64,000 nt of DNA from Desulforhabdus amnigena (GTDB lineage Bacteria; Desulfobacterota; Syntrophobacteria; Syntrophobacterales; Syntrophobacteraceae): assembly GCF_027925305.1 (NCBI RefSeq), contig NZ_BSDR01000001.1, positions 4,472,741 to 4,536,740 of the forward strand, given 5' to 3'. The translations under genes were made by a program, and so were the position numbers. Positions 7,083 to 15,339 of the stretch are shown one piece after another (position 1 is the first letter of the stretch; each line of letters begins with the position of its first letter). The notes under the pieces are model-generated. The model had not been told where the DNA came from. It ran no database searches and saw nothing but the letters and a program-made list of their open reading frames with translations.

Positions 7083-7625
7083 CTGACTGGGTCCAAGCCA
7101 CGTATTCACTTGCGCGACCTCGCCCTCGCCAGCTCCCTTTATACCACCTTTCATCATCAGGGGTGCCGCGAACATCTCGGCATGAACGTTAGTTCCTATA
7201 AAGAGAACAGTAGAATCGGCGGGAATGCCTCCTGCAGGACCGGCGAGCACACGACCAATACCGGCAACCATCGCCTTTGCGTTGCGAGCTTTTTCCTTCC
7301 TGCGTGAAATGATTTTGCGTACAACTTCGCGTAAACCTATTTCCTTCGTGTAATTAAAAACCATGCGAAGGCTATTTCGCCTGACAAAATATTGATTTGA
7401 AATCGGATACAAGACGACATTTTTTGAAACTTCAATCAGATAACTGTCTTTATTCCGGTGTGGCAGAAGAAACCCAGAATTCCATTTTGTACCGATCAAT
7501 ATCGACTGAAAGGCGAGGTTGTGATTCAATGGTTTCATAAGCCAGAAATTTCCAGGTCTCAGTAAGCCGAGCGGTGGGACGAAACTCTTTTTGCAGCACT
7601 GGTTGGATGAGACATATTTAATCAC
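7083..7625 (-). pseudogene. Gfo/Idh/MocA oxidoreductase, N-terminal part (split by IS110)
   Basis: Starts at GTG 7625, a few bases after the stop of the GT4 gene at 7632, so it belonged to the same operon. About 180 residues read sensibly to TWLGPSQL: VVLYPISNQYFVRRNSLRMV, EIGLREVVRKIISRRKEKAR, then VLFIGTNVHAEMFAAP. The frame then enters IS110 DNA. I do not recognise a catalytic motif here; it looks like the N-terminal extension of sugar-cluster oxidoreductases. The join to the 4299-5585 part is described there. Without excision the intact enzyme cannot be made. Confidence 0.65.
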
Positions 7626-7631
7626 AAACTT

Positions 7632-8852
7632 TTAAATGCTCGCACCGTAAAACAGTGCGCGGTTCTGCTCTATAACCTCTTGATCATCAAGTTTTTCATA
7701 AGCGTAGCGTGCAGCTCCGGTAAAAAACTTGCTCAACTCCTCTTGAGAGTATTGAGCAAGCGTTTCTATGATCTTGCGGAACTCCTCCGGTTTGGAAAGT
7801 GGAACCACCCAGCCGGCGTTATGCTCTTCAAGGTCCTGCCAAGGTGTCTGATCACTCAACAGGACCGGACATCCTGCAGAAAGGGATTCCAAAATGACGT
7901 GGCCGAAGTTCTCGCCTTTTGTAGGAAAGAAGAAAAGATCGTACTCGGAAAAAACCTTCTGCACCTTGCTTGCCTCTACCGGACCGAGATAGCGAGTCTG
8001 GATGTTTTTCGGAAGTTTCGAGATGAGCCTTTGGCATTCGTACCAGTAATCCTTGTCCCGATCGACCGGGCCATAGATATCAAAATCTATATCCGCCTGG
8101 ATTTTGGCCAGAACGTTCAATGCATATCCAAGGTTCTTCATGTTGGTGATGCGAGACAGAAAGATGATTCTCAAGGGCTTATGCCCATACTTTCCAAATG
8201 GCAACAGCTCTTCGTTGGACGATGCTAATATGTTGGGTGCCAGAGTAATGTCGGGTGCCAGAGTAATGTCGGGTGCTGCCGCACCTCCTGATTTCAGGTT
8301 GTGGTGTCTCAATCCATTAGGACATCTAAAGAATTCTCTAAGTATGTCTTGTTTCTCAAATTCACTACTGGCCTGCCATTGGACTTTCGAATAGAGGCCT
8401 ACCATTTGTGCAGCTAGAAGGTAAGCATGTTTTTTAGGTTTCTTTAGATTGATGGCTCCCGCTGAGAATTCGCCACGCGGCGCTACGATGACAGGGGTCT
8501 GCGGAATCAAACCCAGCCGATGCAAAAACAATGGAGTTCCAGTAAACTGAGGATCAAAAAAGCTATTCAGATACAGGATGTCATAGGGCTTTGAAACTAT
8601 CGCTCTCCGGAAACCTCTGATTGTCTTGTCCGTCGGAGAAATGTAATAGACTTGGGCTTTCCCTACCTGTTGCCAACTGTTTTCCTTGATGTGAGGAAAA
8701 GGGTCTGTATCTTGAGTGTCCCGGTCGCTCGTAATGATACTGAAATGAAATTCATCTCCTAGGCGATCGACCATTCCCGCAATCGTCTTAATGGGGCCTC
8801 CAGCTTTAAAACCTGGAAGATAATATGCGCAAAGAACTAACACATTCATCAT
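7632..8852 (-). CDS. Glycosyltransferase family 4 (GT-B)
   Basis: 406 residues. N-terminal acceptor domain: MNVLVLCAYYLPGFKAGGPI with the glycine-rich loop of GT4 enzymes, then YLNSFFDP and VIVAPRGEFSAGAINLK. C-terminal donor domain: LRIIFLSRITNMKNLGYALN, DIYGPVDRDKDYW, then FFPTKGENFGHVILESLSAG, the E-x7-E signature. It would add a sugar from a nucleotide donor to the lipid-linked repeat unit at the cytoplasmic membrane. An 18-bp tandem duplication near 8229-8280 adds a repeated PDITLA in the linker. Donor and linkage are unknown. Second-last gene of the operon. Confidence 0.9.
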   Translation of the reverse strand: MMNVLVLCAYYLPGFKAGGPIKTIAGMVDRLGDEFHFSIITSDRDTQDTDPFPHIKENSWQQVGKAQVYYISPTDKTIRGFRRAIVSKPYDILYLNSFFDPQFTGTPLFLHRLGLIPQTPVIVAPRGEFSAGAINLKKPKKHAYLLAAQMVGLYSKVQWQASSEFEKQDILREFFRCPNGLRHHNLKSGGAAAPDITLAPDITLAPNILASSNEELLPFGKYGHKPLRIIFLSRITNMKNLGYALNVLAKIQADIDFDIYGPVDRDKDYWYECQRLISKLPKNIQTRYLGPVEASKVQKVFSEYDLFFFPTKGENFGHVILESLSAGCPVLLSDQTPWQDLEEHNAGWVVPLSKPEEFRKIIETLAQYSQEELSKFFTGAARYAYEKLDDQEVIEQNRALFYGASI

Positions 8853-8970
8853 ATTTGCCTCAAATGTGACTTTTCTCGAATTGCTCTTTGTTGTTCAGCA
8901 ATGCGCTAATCTGTTAACCAAGTTATGCTGCACATGTGTCGGATATCCTTCGGCTTACAGGCTTCAGCGC

Positions 8971-9675
8971 TCAACACTGATCCAGTAATTCTCGATAAAG
9001 TTTGACATACTGGGCAGTAATTGCTCGGGGTTGAAAGCGCTGTACATTCTTAATGCCCTTTTGGACGAGATCTTCACGATAGTTTGAATCCTTCAATATT
9101 CTTAGAATTCCCGCTCGGATGCTCGCCACGTCAAACGGATCAACCAGACAGGCGGATTCACCCGCTATCTCGGGCATGGAGAGGATGTTGCTGGTGACAA
9201 CCGGTCGACCGGTTGCCTGGGCTTCCACAATCGGCAGGCCAAAGCCCTCATAAGTGGAAGCGAAGACGAGCATATCACAGCGGCAATATTCCTCGACAAT
9301 CTGTTCATCTGAAATATTTGATGCCGACGAATACTCGATTCCAAACCGCTGCAATACTGTTGTTTGGCGATCAGTCAGCGTGCCTATCACACGGAGGTGA
9401 CACGGAATCCCCTGAAGCGCCTCCGCCACTCGTTCCAGGTTTTTATTTGGTCCTGTACCGACTTGAAGAATGATGGGCTTAGTGATGTTGAACTCTTTGG
9501 GCGTGGGCTTGAAGGCTGCGGATACGCAGTCATGAACGACGCGAACCTTCTGAGGATCGACCTTGACATAACGGAGGAGGTCTTCCTTCGTGGAATTTGA
9601 TATCACCGTCACCAGAGCTGATCGTTTTATAGGGAGCCAATACCAGAAGAAGAGAAATACCCTCCTGTGGAGGAG
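8971..9675 (-). pseudogene. GT4 glycosyltransferase, 5' end lost at a MITE-like element
   Basis: The frame is open from the inserted element at 9678 to 8971: LHRRVFLFFWYWLPIKRSAL, VTVISNSTKEDLLRYV, then VRVVHDCVSAAF, the donor domain (ILQVGTGPNKNLERVAEALQ) and FASTYEGFGLPIVEAQATGR with E-x7-E. A normal member has about 130 more residues at the start; beyond the element only a short SPLALRIPKLACVI trace appears, preceded by stops. An internal ATG/GTG could express the donor domain alone, which should be inactive. Position in the operon is between a GT2 and a second GT4 gene. Confidence 0.75.
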
Positions 9676-9677
9676 TT

Positions 9678-9799
9678 GGGGACGCCCTTAACTTATTAAC
9701 TTGGCAGATTGCTGTGAGAAAATTGGTCGCCCGAGGAGCAGAGATCTCAAGAATAGAGGAGCCGGACCTGGCTTAAGTTAGTAAGTTAAGGGCGTCCCA
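9678..9799. mobile_element. Small TIR element (about 122 bp)
   Basis: Ends GGGACGCCCTTAACTTATTA and TAGTAAGTTAAGGGCGTCCC form 24-bp inverted repeats with one mismatch. There is no coding frame inside. It marks the break point of the GT4 gene. The stretch 9800-9982 has no complete gene; it contains degraded sequence and AT-rich upstream DNA. No target duplication was evident. Confidence 0.75.
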
Positions 9800-9982
9800 A
9801 TATTACACACGCAAGCTTGGGGATACGCAGTGCAAGCGGACTATTATTCTGAAATTCCTATGTTTTCATCTTCCATAAGATGGATCGATCTTACCTGAAA
9901 AATGAATAGGTTATTTATGCACAATTACTTACCACACATATAACCTTTCTCGAATTGCTCTCAAGTTCTCTGAGCCGGACGT

Positions 9983-11014
9983 TCAAGAGTGTTCCTCTAT
10001 ATAGTGCTTGACCCATTCAGAAGCCAAGCGTTGCGGCAGCGAAGAACCAAAGAACTTTTCGCTTAACAGCTCTCTAGTGTGGGATGAGTGGAGGAGTCTA
10101 TTGCTAAATCTAATTATACCTGTCAGCCTGTTTTTCGCCTGAAGAAACTCAGAGCGTGCAGCATTCCATGCCTTGCGCTTTTCACAAACACTTTCTTGAT
10201 CGATTCGATTCTCAACCCACTCCAAGAAACTGCTCCAATCTGCCTCTTCATTACTGGCAGATGGGTCAGGGATGCCCGATGACCTCAGAAAATAACAGAC
10301 TCTTGCCGCCGTAGAATCGCATAGTTGTCGTTTTCCTGCCTGATCGAGAGAGATCTGTTCTGAATGCTTGCGTATTCTCACAAGTGGCTTCTTAAAGCAA
10401 CCAAGCTTGCCCTTTTCAGATAACCGTAGCCACAGATCGGTATCTTCAGATCTTTTGATACGTGGATTATATCCGTGAACACGCTGAACCAAATCAGTAC
10501 GATAGAATGCTGATGAATGAGGGAAAAAAGCCATGGATCTTTTCAAACGATGTAGAAGTTGATCATGCTTAGCAGGATAACTGTGTCTCTTCAGTACTGA
10601 TCCACTGTCATTGATTTCGAGAAACCCCGTTCCGAGTAGTACTATTTCAGGATTCTTCCTAATAAACGCGATCTGTTCTTCCAACCGGGTCGGCTCACAA
10701 AGATCGTCGGCATCGAGTCGGGCAATCCATGTACCCTTGGCATGTGCAATGCCAACATTTAGTGAGTCAGCAAGGCCAGTATTTTCTTTTCTGATTGCGA
10801 CGATTCGTTTATCCCTACTGCAATAAGACTGAATGATATTCCATGTCTCATCTTCTGAGCCATCATCCAGAATGATAAACTCGAAGTTCTTAAATGTTTG
10901 CTGCAGCACACTGTCGATTGCTTCATGCAACCAGCGGCCGGCGTTGTAACAGGACATCAGCACAGTGATCTCAGGATTTGTACTACAAGATGCCTTGTTC
11001 ATACTCTTATCCAT
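9983..11014 (-). CDS. Glycosyltransferase family 2 (GT-A)
   Basis: 343 residues. The GT-A fold is clear: ITVLMSCYNAGRWLHEAIDS, FEFIILDDGSEDETW (nucleotide-binding DDGS), then GTWIARLDADDLCEPTRLEE (metal-binding DxDD) and RIKRSEDTDLWLRLSEKG (acceptor/catalytic ED). The last 110 residues are a charged helical region without known motif. The start overlaps the end of the GT11 gene by 16 bp, indicating translational coupling. It transfers one sugar of the repeat unit; the donor cannot be read from sequence. Confidence 0.9.
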   Translation of the reverse strand: MDKSMNKASCSTNPEITVLMSCYNAGRWLHEAIDSVLQQTFKNFEFIILDDGSEDETWNIIQSYCSRDKRIVAIRKENTGLADSLNVGIAHAKGTWIARLDADDLCEPTRLEEQIAFIRKNPEIVLLGTGFLEINDSGSVLKRHSYPAKHDQLLHRLKRSMAFFPHSSAFYRTDLVQRVHGYNPRIKRSEDTDLWLRLSEKGKLGCFKKPLVRIRKHSEQISLDQAGKRQLCDSTAARVCYFLRSSGIPDPSASNEEADWSSFLEWVENRIDQESVCEKRKAWNAARSEFLQAKNRLTGIIRFSNRLLHSSHTRELLSEKFFGSSLPQRLASEWVKHYIEEHS

Positions 11015-11892
11015 TCATCTGGGATCAACCCCTTAAAACCCCATGCCGCTTTGCCTTCAATCATCAGATCAGGTGTCACGATAATCTTCTCTTTATGCAA
11101 CCCCAGCCAGGCCCCCCACCAACTGAAGGTGCTGTTGGCGGTAATGAAGTGTTTGCACTGGCTCATGAGCCATAGATCGGCATAGGCGTTTTCGTCACCT
11201 CGGTTGTGGGAAACAAAAGTCACCCGGGCTTCGGACAGGCTAAGCTTTGCACGGGCTGCCTCCGGATCATCGGAAAAGAGGAAGTAATGCGGCGAGTCAA
11301 TCGTGCTTTCCATTAGGGCGATAGCGCGCTGGTAGTAGTCGACTGAAATATTGTGGGTCGCTGTACCGCCAGGAGCGTCGAACCATCGCACATGCAGGGC
11401 CACGGCCTCGCTGCTGCGAATCTCTTCCGCCATGCGTTGGTTATGTGCATCCGTAGGAGGAATGATCTTGAGGTCCTCGCGGATGGTCCGTTCCACATCC
11501 TTGAAGTAGCCTTCGCTTTGCCACAGACCATCCAGATAGAGCGTTCCCCTTACTTTCAAGCTGAGAAGACGTTCATCGAAATCCAGCCCTTCCTGCTCTA
11601 CATAGCGCCTTTTTTCAAAAGGCTTTCTGCGGGACAACCATTTCATCACGCCTCGCCGGTAGCGCTCGAAGGGTTCAAGACGTTCTGCCGCTGTTGCCTT
11701 GCGGCAGGGAATTTGGAAGTGGTCCAGGGCGTACCGGCGGCGGTACTGCAGATCGCGCACAAAACCGGTCACGTCATCGATGACCAGTTCCACACCGTTG
11801 ACCAAAGCCAGTCGACGGGCAGCGGCATAACAGAAGAGTTGGTTGCCGAGGCCGCCTTTGATGCGGGCAATGATTTTCAACAGGTTTAGCAT
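10999..11892 (-). CDS. GT11 alpha-1,2-fucosyltransferase
   Basis: 297 residues with the GT11 hallmarks: IARIKGGLGNQLFCYAAARR at the N-terminus (GDP-binding GGLGNQLF), HVRWFD in place of the usual HxRRGD at mid-protein, and HFITANSTFSWWGAWLGLHK near the C-terminus. These enzymes transfer L-fucose from GDP-fucose to galactose in O-antigen or exopolysaccharide. The donor route is encoded in this window by manC, gmd and fcl. The R-to-W change in the HxRRGD motif is notable, since the second Arg contacts GDP-fucose. The 3' end overlaps the GT2 gene. Confidence 0.9.
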   Translation of the reverse strand: MLNLLKIIARIKGGLGNQLFCYAAARRLALVNGVELVIDDVTGFVRDLQYRRRYALDHFQIPCRKATAAERLEPFERYRRGVMKWLSRRKPFEKRRYVEQEGLDFDERLLSLKVRGTLYLDGLWQSEGYFKDVERTIREDLKIIPPTDAHNQRMAEEIRSSEAVALHVRWFDAPGGTATHNISVDYYQRAIALMESTIDSPHYFLFSDDPEAARAKLSLSEARVTFVSHNRGDENAYADLWLMSQCKHFITANSTFSWWGAWLGLHKEKIIVTPDLMIEGKAAWGFKGLIPDEWIRV

Positions 11893-13171
11893 TCCTTATG
11901 TAATTGAGGGTAATTCCAAATATTATAAAAATAATAATCTGTATTTGACCTGAAGTATACATAATTTCGGTCATCATAAAAATTATATAAATTATCATTG
12001 TATATAATGATATGTTTATTAATGCGGTGGATAACACATCAAAACGACTATGTGGATTTGTTAAATACTGAAATATTTTTAAAAGTATGAATATATATAA
12101 TATAAATGATAATATGCCACTATAATTTATCAGTGCAATGAATCCATTTTGTTCATGTGCAATAGTTACAATTCCTTGTGACGATGCTGCGCTTTGATAA
12201 TTGCCTACTCCAATGACCGGTGAACTTAATGCCACAGTTAGACCATCTATCCAAGCCCTTAATCGATTATCTTCAAGTTGTAGCCTTCCGCTCAGTGTTG
12301 AAATGATACCGCCACTAAGAAATTCTTTATTAATTGTGAAAATCATACCGACAAATATTGTAAAAATTAATATTGTAACAACAACATTTTTAATATTTCT
12401 AATCAAATTGTTTTTATATAATGCATAGATACTAGTAATAAATCCTGCTACGTAACCTGTTCTAGCACCAGTAAATATTGCACTTATAAATATGATTACA
12501 GTTATTAATAAATAAAATAACATTTGTTTTGGTTTTAGCTTTTGAAATAAAATTCCGAGTACTGTTGAAACTCCAATCCATAGATATGCTGACTCATACG
12601 CATAAGAGTTGCCTAGTCCTGCGTAACGATAACCAACCTTTTGAGATGAAATATCGTAAATTTCAATAGCAGGAAGATGTATTAAGTTTAATGATTGTAA
12701 AAAAATCGCTAAGCTACTAATCATTGCCGCGAATATAATAAAGGATATAAAAGTCGTACATCTCTTGGTGTTAAGAGGTATAGACAGGCAAGATATAAAT
12801 ACTGTCAAAGGTATTATAAATCCAGATCTCAGAACATCAAATTGTGAGAAATGAAAAATTCTTATAAGACTGATGAAAAATAGGAAAACAAGAGCTAGTT
12901 TTGCAATGTTGAATTTTTTAACGCTTCTCAAGGCATAAGAAATAGAAGTCATTAAGAAACCTAGGCTCATTAGCTCTACCATTCTAGGGTAGCCTTGAAC
13001 TCCTCCTACCGAGCCTGCCCCTTGCTGAAAAGATACTTCAAATCCTGATGGTGATATTCGAAGTTCTGGCCATACAGAAAAAATAATTATTGTAAGAAGA
13101 AGGATATAAGATAATCGCCCTTGATTGAGGTTGCGTTGTGATATCTTTGTATTTTCTATGATTGAAATCAT
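11774..13171 (-). CDS. O-antigen polymerase/ligase-like membrane protein (Wzy/WaaL)
   Basis: 465 residues with 10 or more hydrophobic helices and a large periplasmic loop (AGLGNSYAYESAYLWIGVST region). AIFTGARTGYVAGFITSIYA and VALSSPVIGVGNYQSAASSQ are typical of the Wzy_C/O-antigen ligase family, where Arg and Gly of the GARTG motif matter. It would polymerise the repeat unit flipped by Wzx. The DNA is strikingly AT-rich compared with its neighbours, suggesting separate acquisition. The last ~35 residues are read out of frame through the GT11 gene, so the natural stop was probably lost at a junction near 11895. Confidence 0.85.
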   Translation of the reverse strand: MISIIENTKISQRNLNQGRLSYILLLTIIIFSVWPELRISPSGFEVSFQQGAGSVGGVQGYPRMVELMSLGFLMTSISYALRSVKKFNIAKLALVFLFFISLIRIFHFSQFDVLRSGFIIPLTVFISCLSIPLNTKRCTTFISFIIFAAMISSLAIFLQSLNLIHLPAIEIYDISSQKVGYRYAGLGNSYAYESAYLWIGVSTVLGILFQKLKPKQMLFYLLITVIIFISAIFTGARTGYVAGFITSIYALYKNNLIRNIKNVVVTILIFTIFVGMIFTINKEFLSGGIISTLSGRLQLEDNRLRAWIDGLTVALSSPVIGVGNYQSAASSQGIVTIAHEQNGFIALINYSGILSFILYIFILLKIFQYLTNPHSRFDVLSTALINISLYTMIIYIIFMMTEIMYTSGQIQIIIFIIFGITLNYIRNAKPVENHCPHQRRPRQPTLLLCRCPSTGFGQRCGTGHR

Positions 13172-13218
13172 ATGAATATTCTAATCATTCCTCCGATGGC
13201 TATTTTAATGCTCTATCT

Positions 13219-14175
13219 CTACCGCCGAACTGAAATGAAACTCGATATAGGAGAACATCCCTTTATTCTTCGAAAGGACGCATACAATTTTCTGCAAAGT
13301 TCCGTTGGTAAAAGTGAAAGTAACAGCAACGCTAACGCCTTGCTTCGTGCTGTATGCCGGAAAGACTCCATGGACATCTTGCGGGTTAATCTCTTCTGGC
13401 CACTCAGAAGAGTGCCCAAGGCCAAGCTGTTCACCCGCAAGATTGCGAGATATTTCTCGAAGCTCTTTCTTCGATGTGTGGGAATTTTCCTGCGAAGGTC
13501 AATGAATGGGGCATCGCCTACGTAGAGGCACGACCGGGTGGAATTGCCGGTTAGATCCTGAAAATAGACAGAACTTGGCCTGTGAGATACAGCAAACCGA
13601 GTTTGCAGGGAGAGACGGCACCAGAAATCGGCGTCTTCTGCCAGACGGAACTGATTGCGAAACCCGCCCACAGTAACCCATGCGGATTTCCTGACGGCTG
13701 CAGAGGAACTGTGCACCAGGGGGCCGAAACCTCCTGCTACAAACTCGATATATTCTTCGATGGTTGTGTCGTTCTGCGTCGAGAATTTGTTGGCTACCGT
13801 ACGATTTCCTTCCATGTCTTCGTTCCACCAGTTGGAAGCGACGACGTTGCATTCAGGAAAGCAGACGATTAAATCGGTCAATACGGATAAATGATCATTC
13901 AACCAGTAATCATCGGCATCCAAAAGGGCGATCCATTCTCCATGGGCTTCTTTTGCGCCTCTGTTTCTTGCTGCGGAAGGCCCTGCATTTTGCTGTCGGA
14001 CGATTTTGATCCTTTGGTCTTGAAATCCTGAAACTACATCGAGACTACGGTCGGAGGACCCATCATCCACTATGATACATTCCCAATCTCCATAGGTTTG
14101 CGCTATTACGGAAGCTAAGGCGCGGCCTATGAAGTCTTCTTTATTGTATAAGGGTATGACGATAGATATTTTCAT
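13219..14175 (-). CDS. Glycosyltransferase family 2 (GT-A)
   Basis: 318 residues. MKISIVIPLYNKEDFIGRAL, WECIIVDDGSSDRSLDV, NAGPSAARNRGAKEAHGEWI and LLDADDYW give a textbook GT2 N-domain with nucleotide and metal sites; RLAEDADFWCRLSL carries the ED acceptor-site motif. The last 80 residues are basic with a hydrophobic ALALLLLSLLP stretch that may touch the membrane. It ends 47 bp before the polymerase gene and starts 3 bp after the pyruvyl transferase stop, so it is inside the operon. The sugar donor is unknown. Confidence 0.9.
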   Translation of the reverse strand: MKISIVIPLYNKEDFIGRALASVIAQTYGDWECIIVDDGSSDRSLDVVSGFQDQRIKIVRQQNAGPSAARNRGAKEAHGEWIALLDADDYWLNDHLSVLTDLIVCFPECNVVASNWWNEDMEGNRTVANKFSTQNDTTIEEYIEFVAGGFGPLVHSSSAAVRKSAWVTVGGFRNQFRLAEDADFWCRLSLQTRFAVSHRPSSVYFQDLTGNSTRSCLYVGDAPFIDLRRKIPTHRRKSFEKYLAILRVNSLALGTLLSGQKRLTRKMSMESFRHTARSKALALLLLSLLPTELCRKLYASFRRIKGCSPISSFISVRR

Positions 14176-14178
14176 GGT

Positions 14179-15243
14179 CTATGACGCAAGAGCCTTCTTC
14201 AGAAAATCAAGTGAGGTGGAAATTTTGGGAGAGAGTCGGTCTTCGACCGCATCATAATCGATGTTCTCATTGATAAGCCGCACTACATCGGATTCAATGG
14301 GAGCAGTCAAAAGCCGATCTTGAAGTCCACAGGTTGTCAGGAAATCCCGGATCCGTTTTGGTCTAAAACCACTCCAGACAATAAAGGGTTTTCTGAACTT
14401 AATGGAAAATAACGTACCGTGGAAGGAATCAGTGCACACGAATGATGCTCTTTGGAGGATTCTCAACCACTCCACAGGTCCTGCGGAGGGGATATACCGG
14501 TCAATCCCTTTGACATTACTCTTTGTGCCAATCAGGATAACTGGCAACCGCATTTTATCCTTAACGATGCGCAAGATATCCTCGCCAATAGAAATGTGCT
14601 GTCCAGAAAGATGATAAACAGCGATATAACCAGTTTTATTAAGTGGTGGACTGAGATGTTCGCCAAAATCATGTAGCAATGTCGGATCGAGGACTACTTC
14701 GGACTTCCTTCCGGAGATATCATGAACAAGCTTGGCGCTCATCTCATTGCGCACGGACAAAAAATCGAAACGGTTCAGCAAGGCACCTGCCTTCGATATT
14801 GTCTCCGCAGGTTGTGTGGAATTCCCGAAACACGCGGCATAGCTTATTTTGCGGCATTTCGGATTCTCTACGAAATCGAAAAAATACGTTGGATCGAATC
14901 CCTCGGTGATATTGCCGTTCCACACCTGATCACTGCCGACAATTACAGCATCGAATTCGTCTGCGGTGGCTTGCAATTCCTCCTTGGAGCAGCAGCGACG
15001 CGTTGTGGGTAAGCAGCGGTATCGGAAGAGGTCGAATCGCAAACGCCAGCAGGTACGCGAAAGAAGTTCAGTCCCACTGCGAAACCCCCATCCCTGCCAC
15101 CAAGGCAGTCTAAGGGCAGGCGGCGCATAATCGATGAATTGGACGGTATGTCCAAGTTTCTTAACTGATTGAGATAGAGCATATGCCTGAAGGGCTGCAC
15201 CGTAATTGTATGCCCAATGAAAAGTCAGAATACCAACATTCAT
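14179..15243 (-). CDS. Polysaccharide pyruvyl transferase family protein
   Basis: 354 residues from MNVGILTFHWAYNYGAALQA, the usual start of PF04230 proteins. FDAVIVGSDQVWNGNITEGF and the C-terminal ASFVCTDSFHGTLFSIKFRK (SFHG motif) fix the family. Members add pyruvate ketals, or act as related GT-B enzymes, on exopolysaccharide sugars. A longer frame to 15300 adds 19 residues without support. It is followed on the upstream side by an F420-hydrogenase-beta-like gene, a pairing common in surface polysaccharide clusters. Confidence 0.9.
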   Translation of the reverse strand: MNVGILTFHWAYNYGAALQAYALSQSVKKLGHTVQFIDYAPPALRLPWWQGWGFRSGTELLSRTCWRLRFDLFRYRCLPTTRRCCSKEELQATADEFDAVIVGSDQVWNGNITEGFDPTYFFDFVENPKCRKISYAACFGNSTQPAETISKAGALLNRFDFLSVRNEMSAKLVHDISGRKSEVVLDPTLLHDFGEHLSPPLNKTGYIAVYHLSGQHISIGEDILRIVKDKMRLPVILIGTKSNVKGIDRYIPSAGPVEWLRILQRASFVCTDSFHGTLFSIKFRKPFIVWSGFRPKRIRDFLTTCGLQDRLLTAPIESDVVRLINENIDYDAVEDRLSPKISTSLDFLKKALAS

Positions 15244-15339
15244 AAAGTACCCTCTGAACAAATGTTCATTTCTACTTGCAGACAAAACATCTAGGCACAC
15301 TCAACAAATGAATGGCCTCTTTAGATTTTTGCACAAGAA

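Noticed and set aside
5864..7192. 442-residue plus-strand open frame
   Set aside because: It is antisense to the IS110 transposase, which has clear DEDD and Transposase_20 motifs; the plus-strand product has no recognisable domain.
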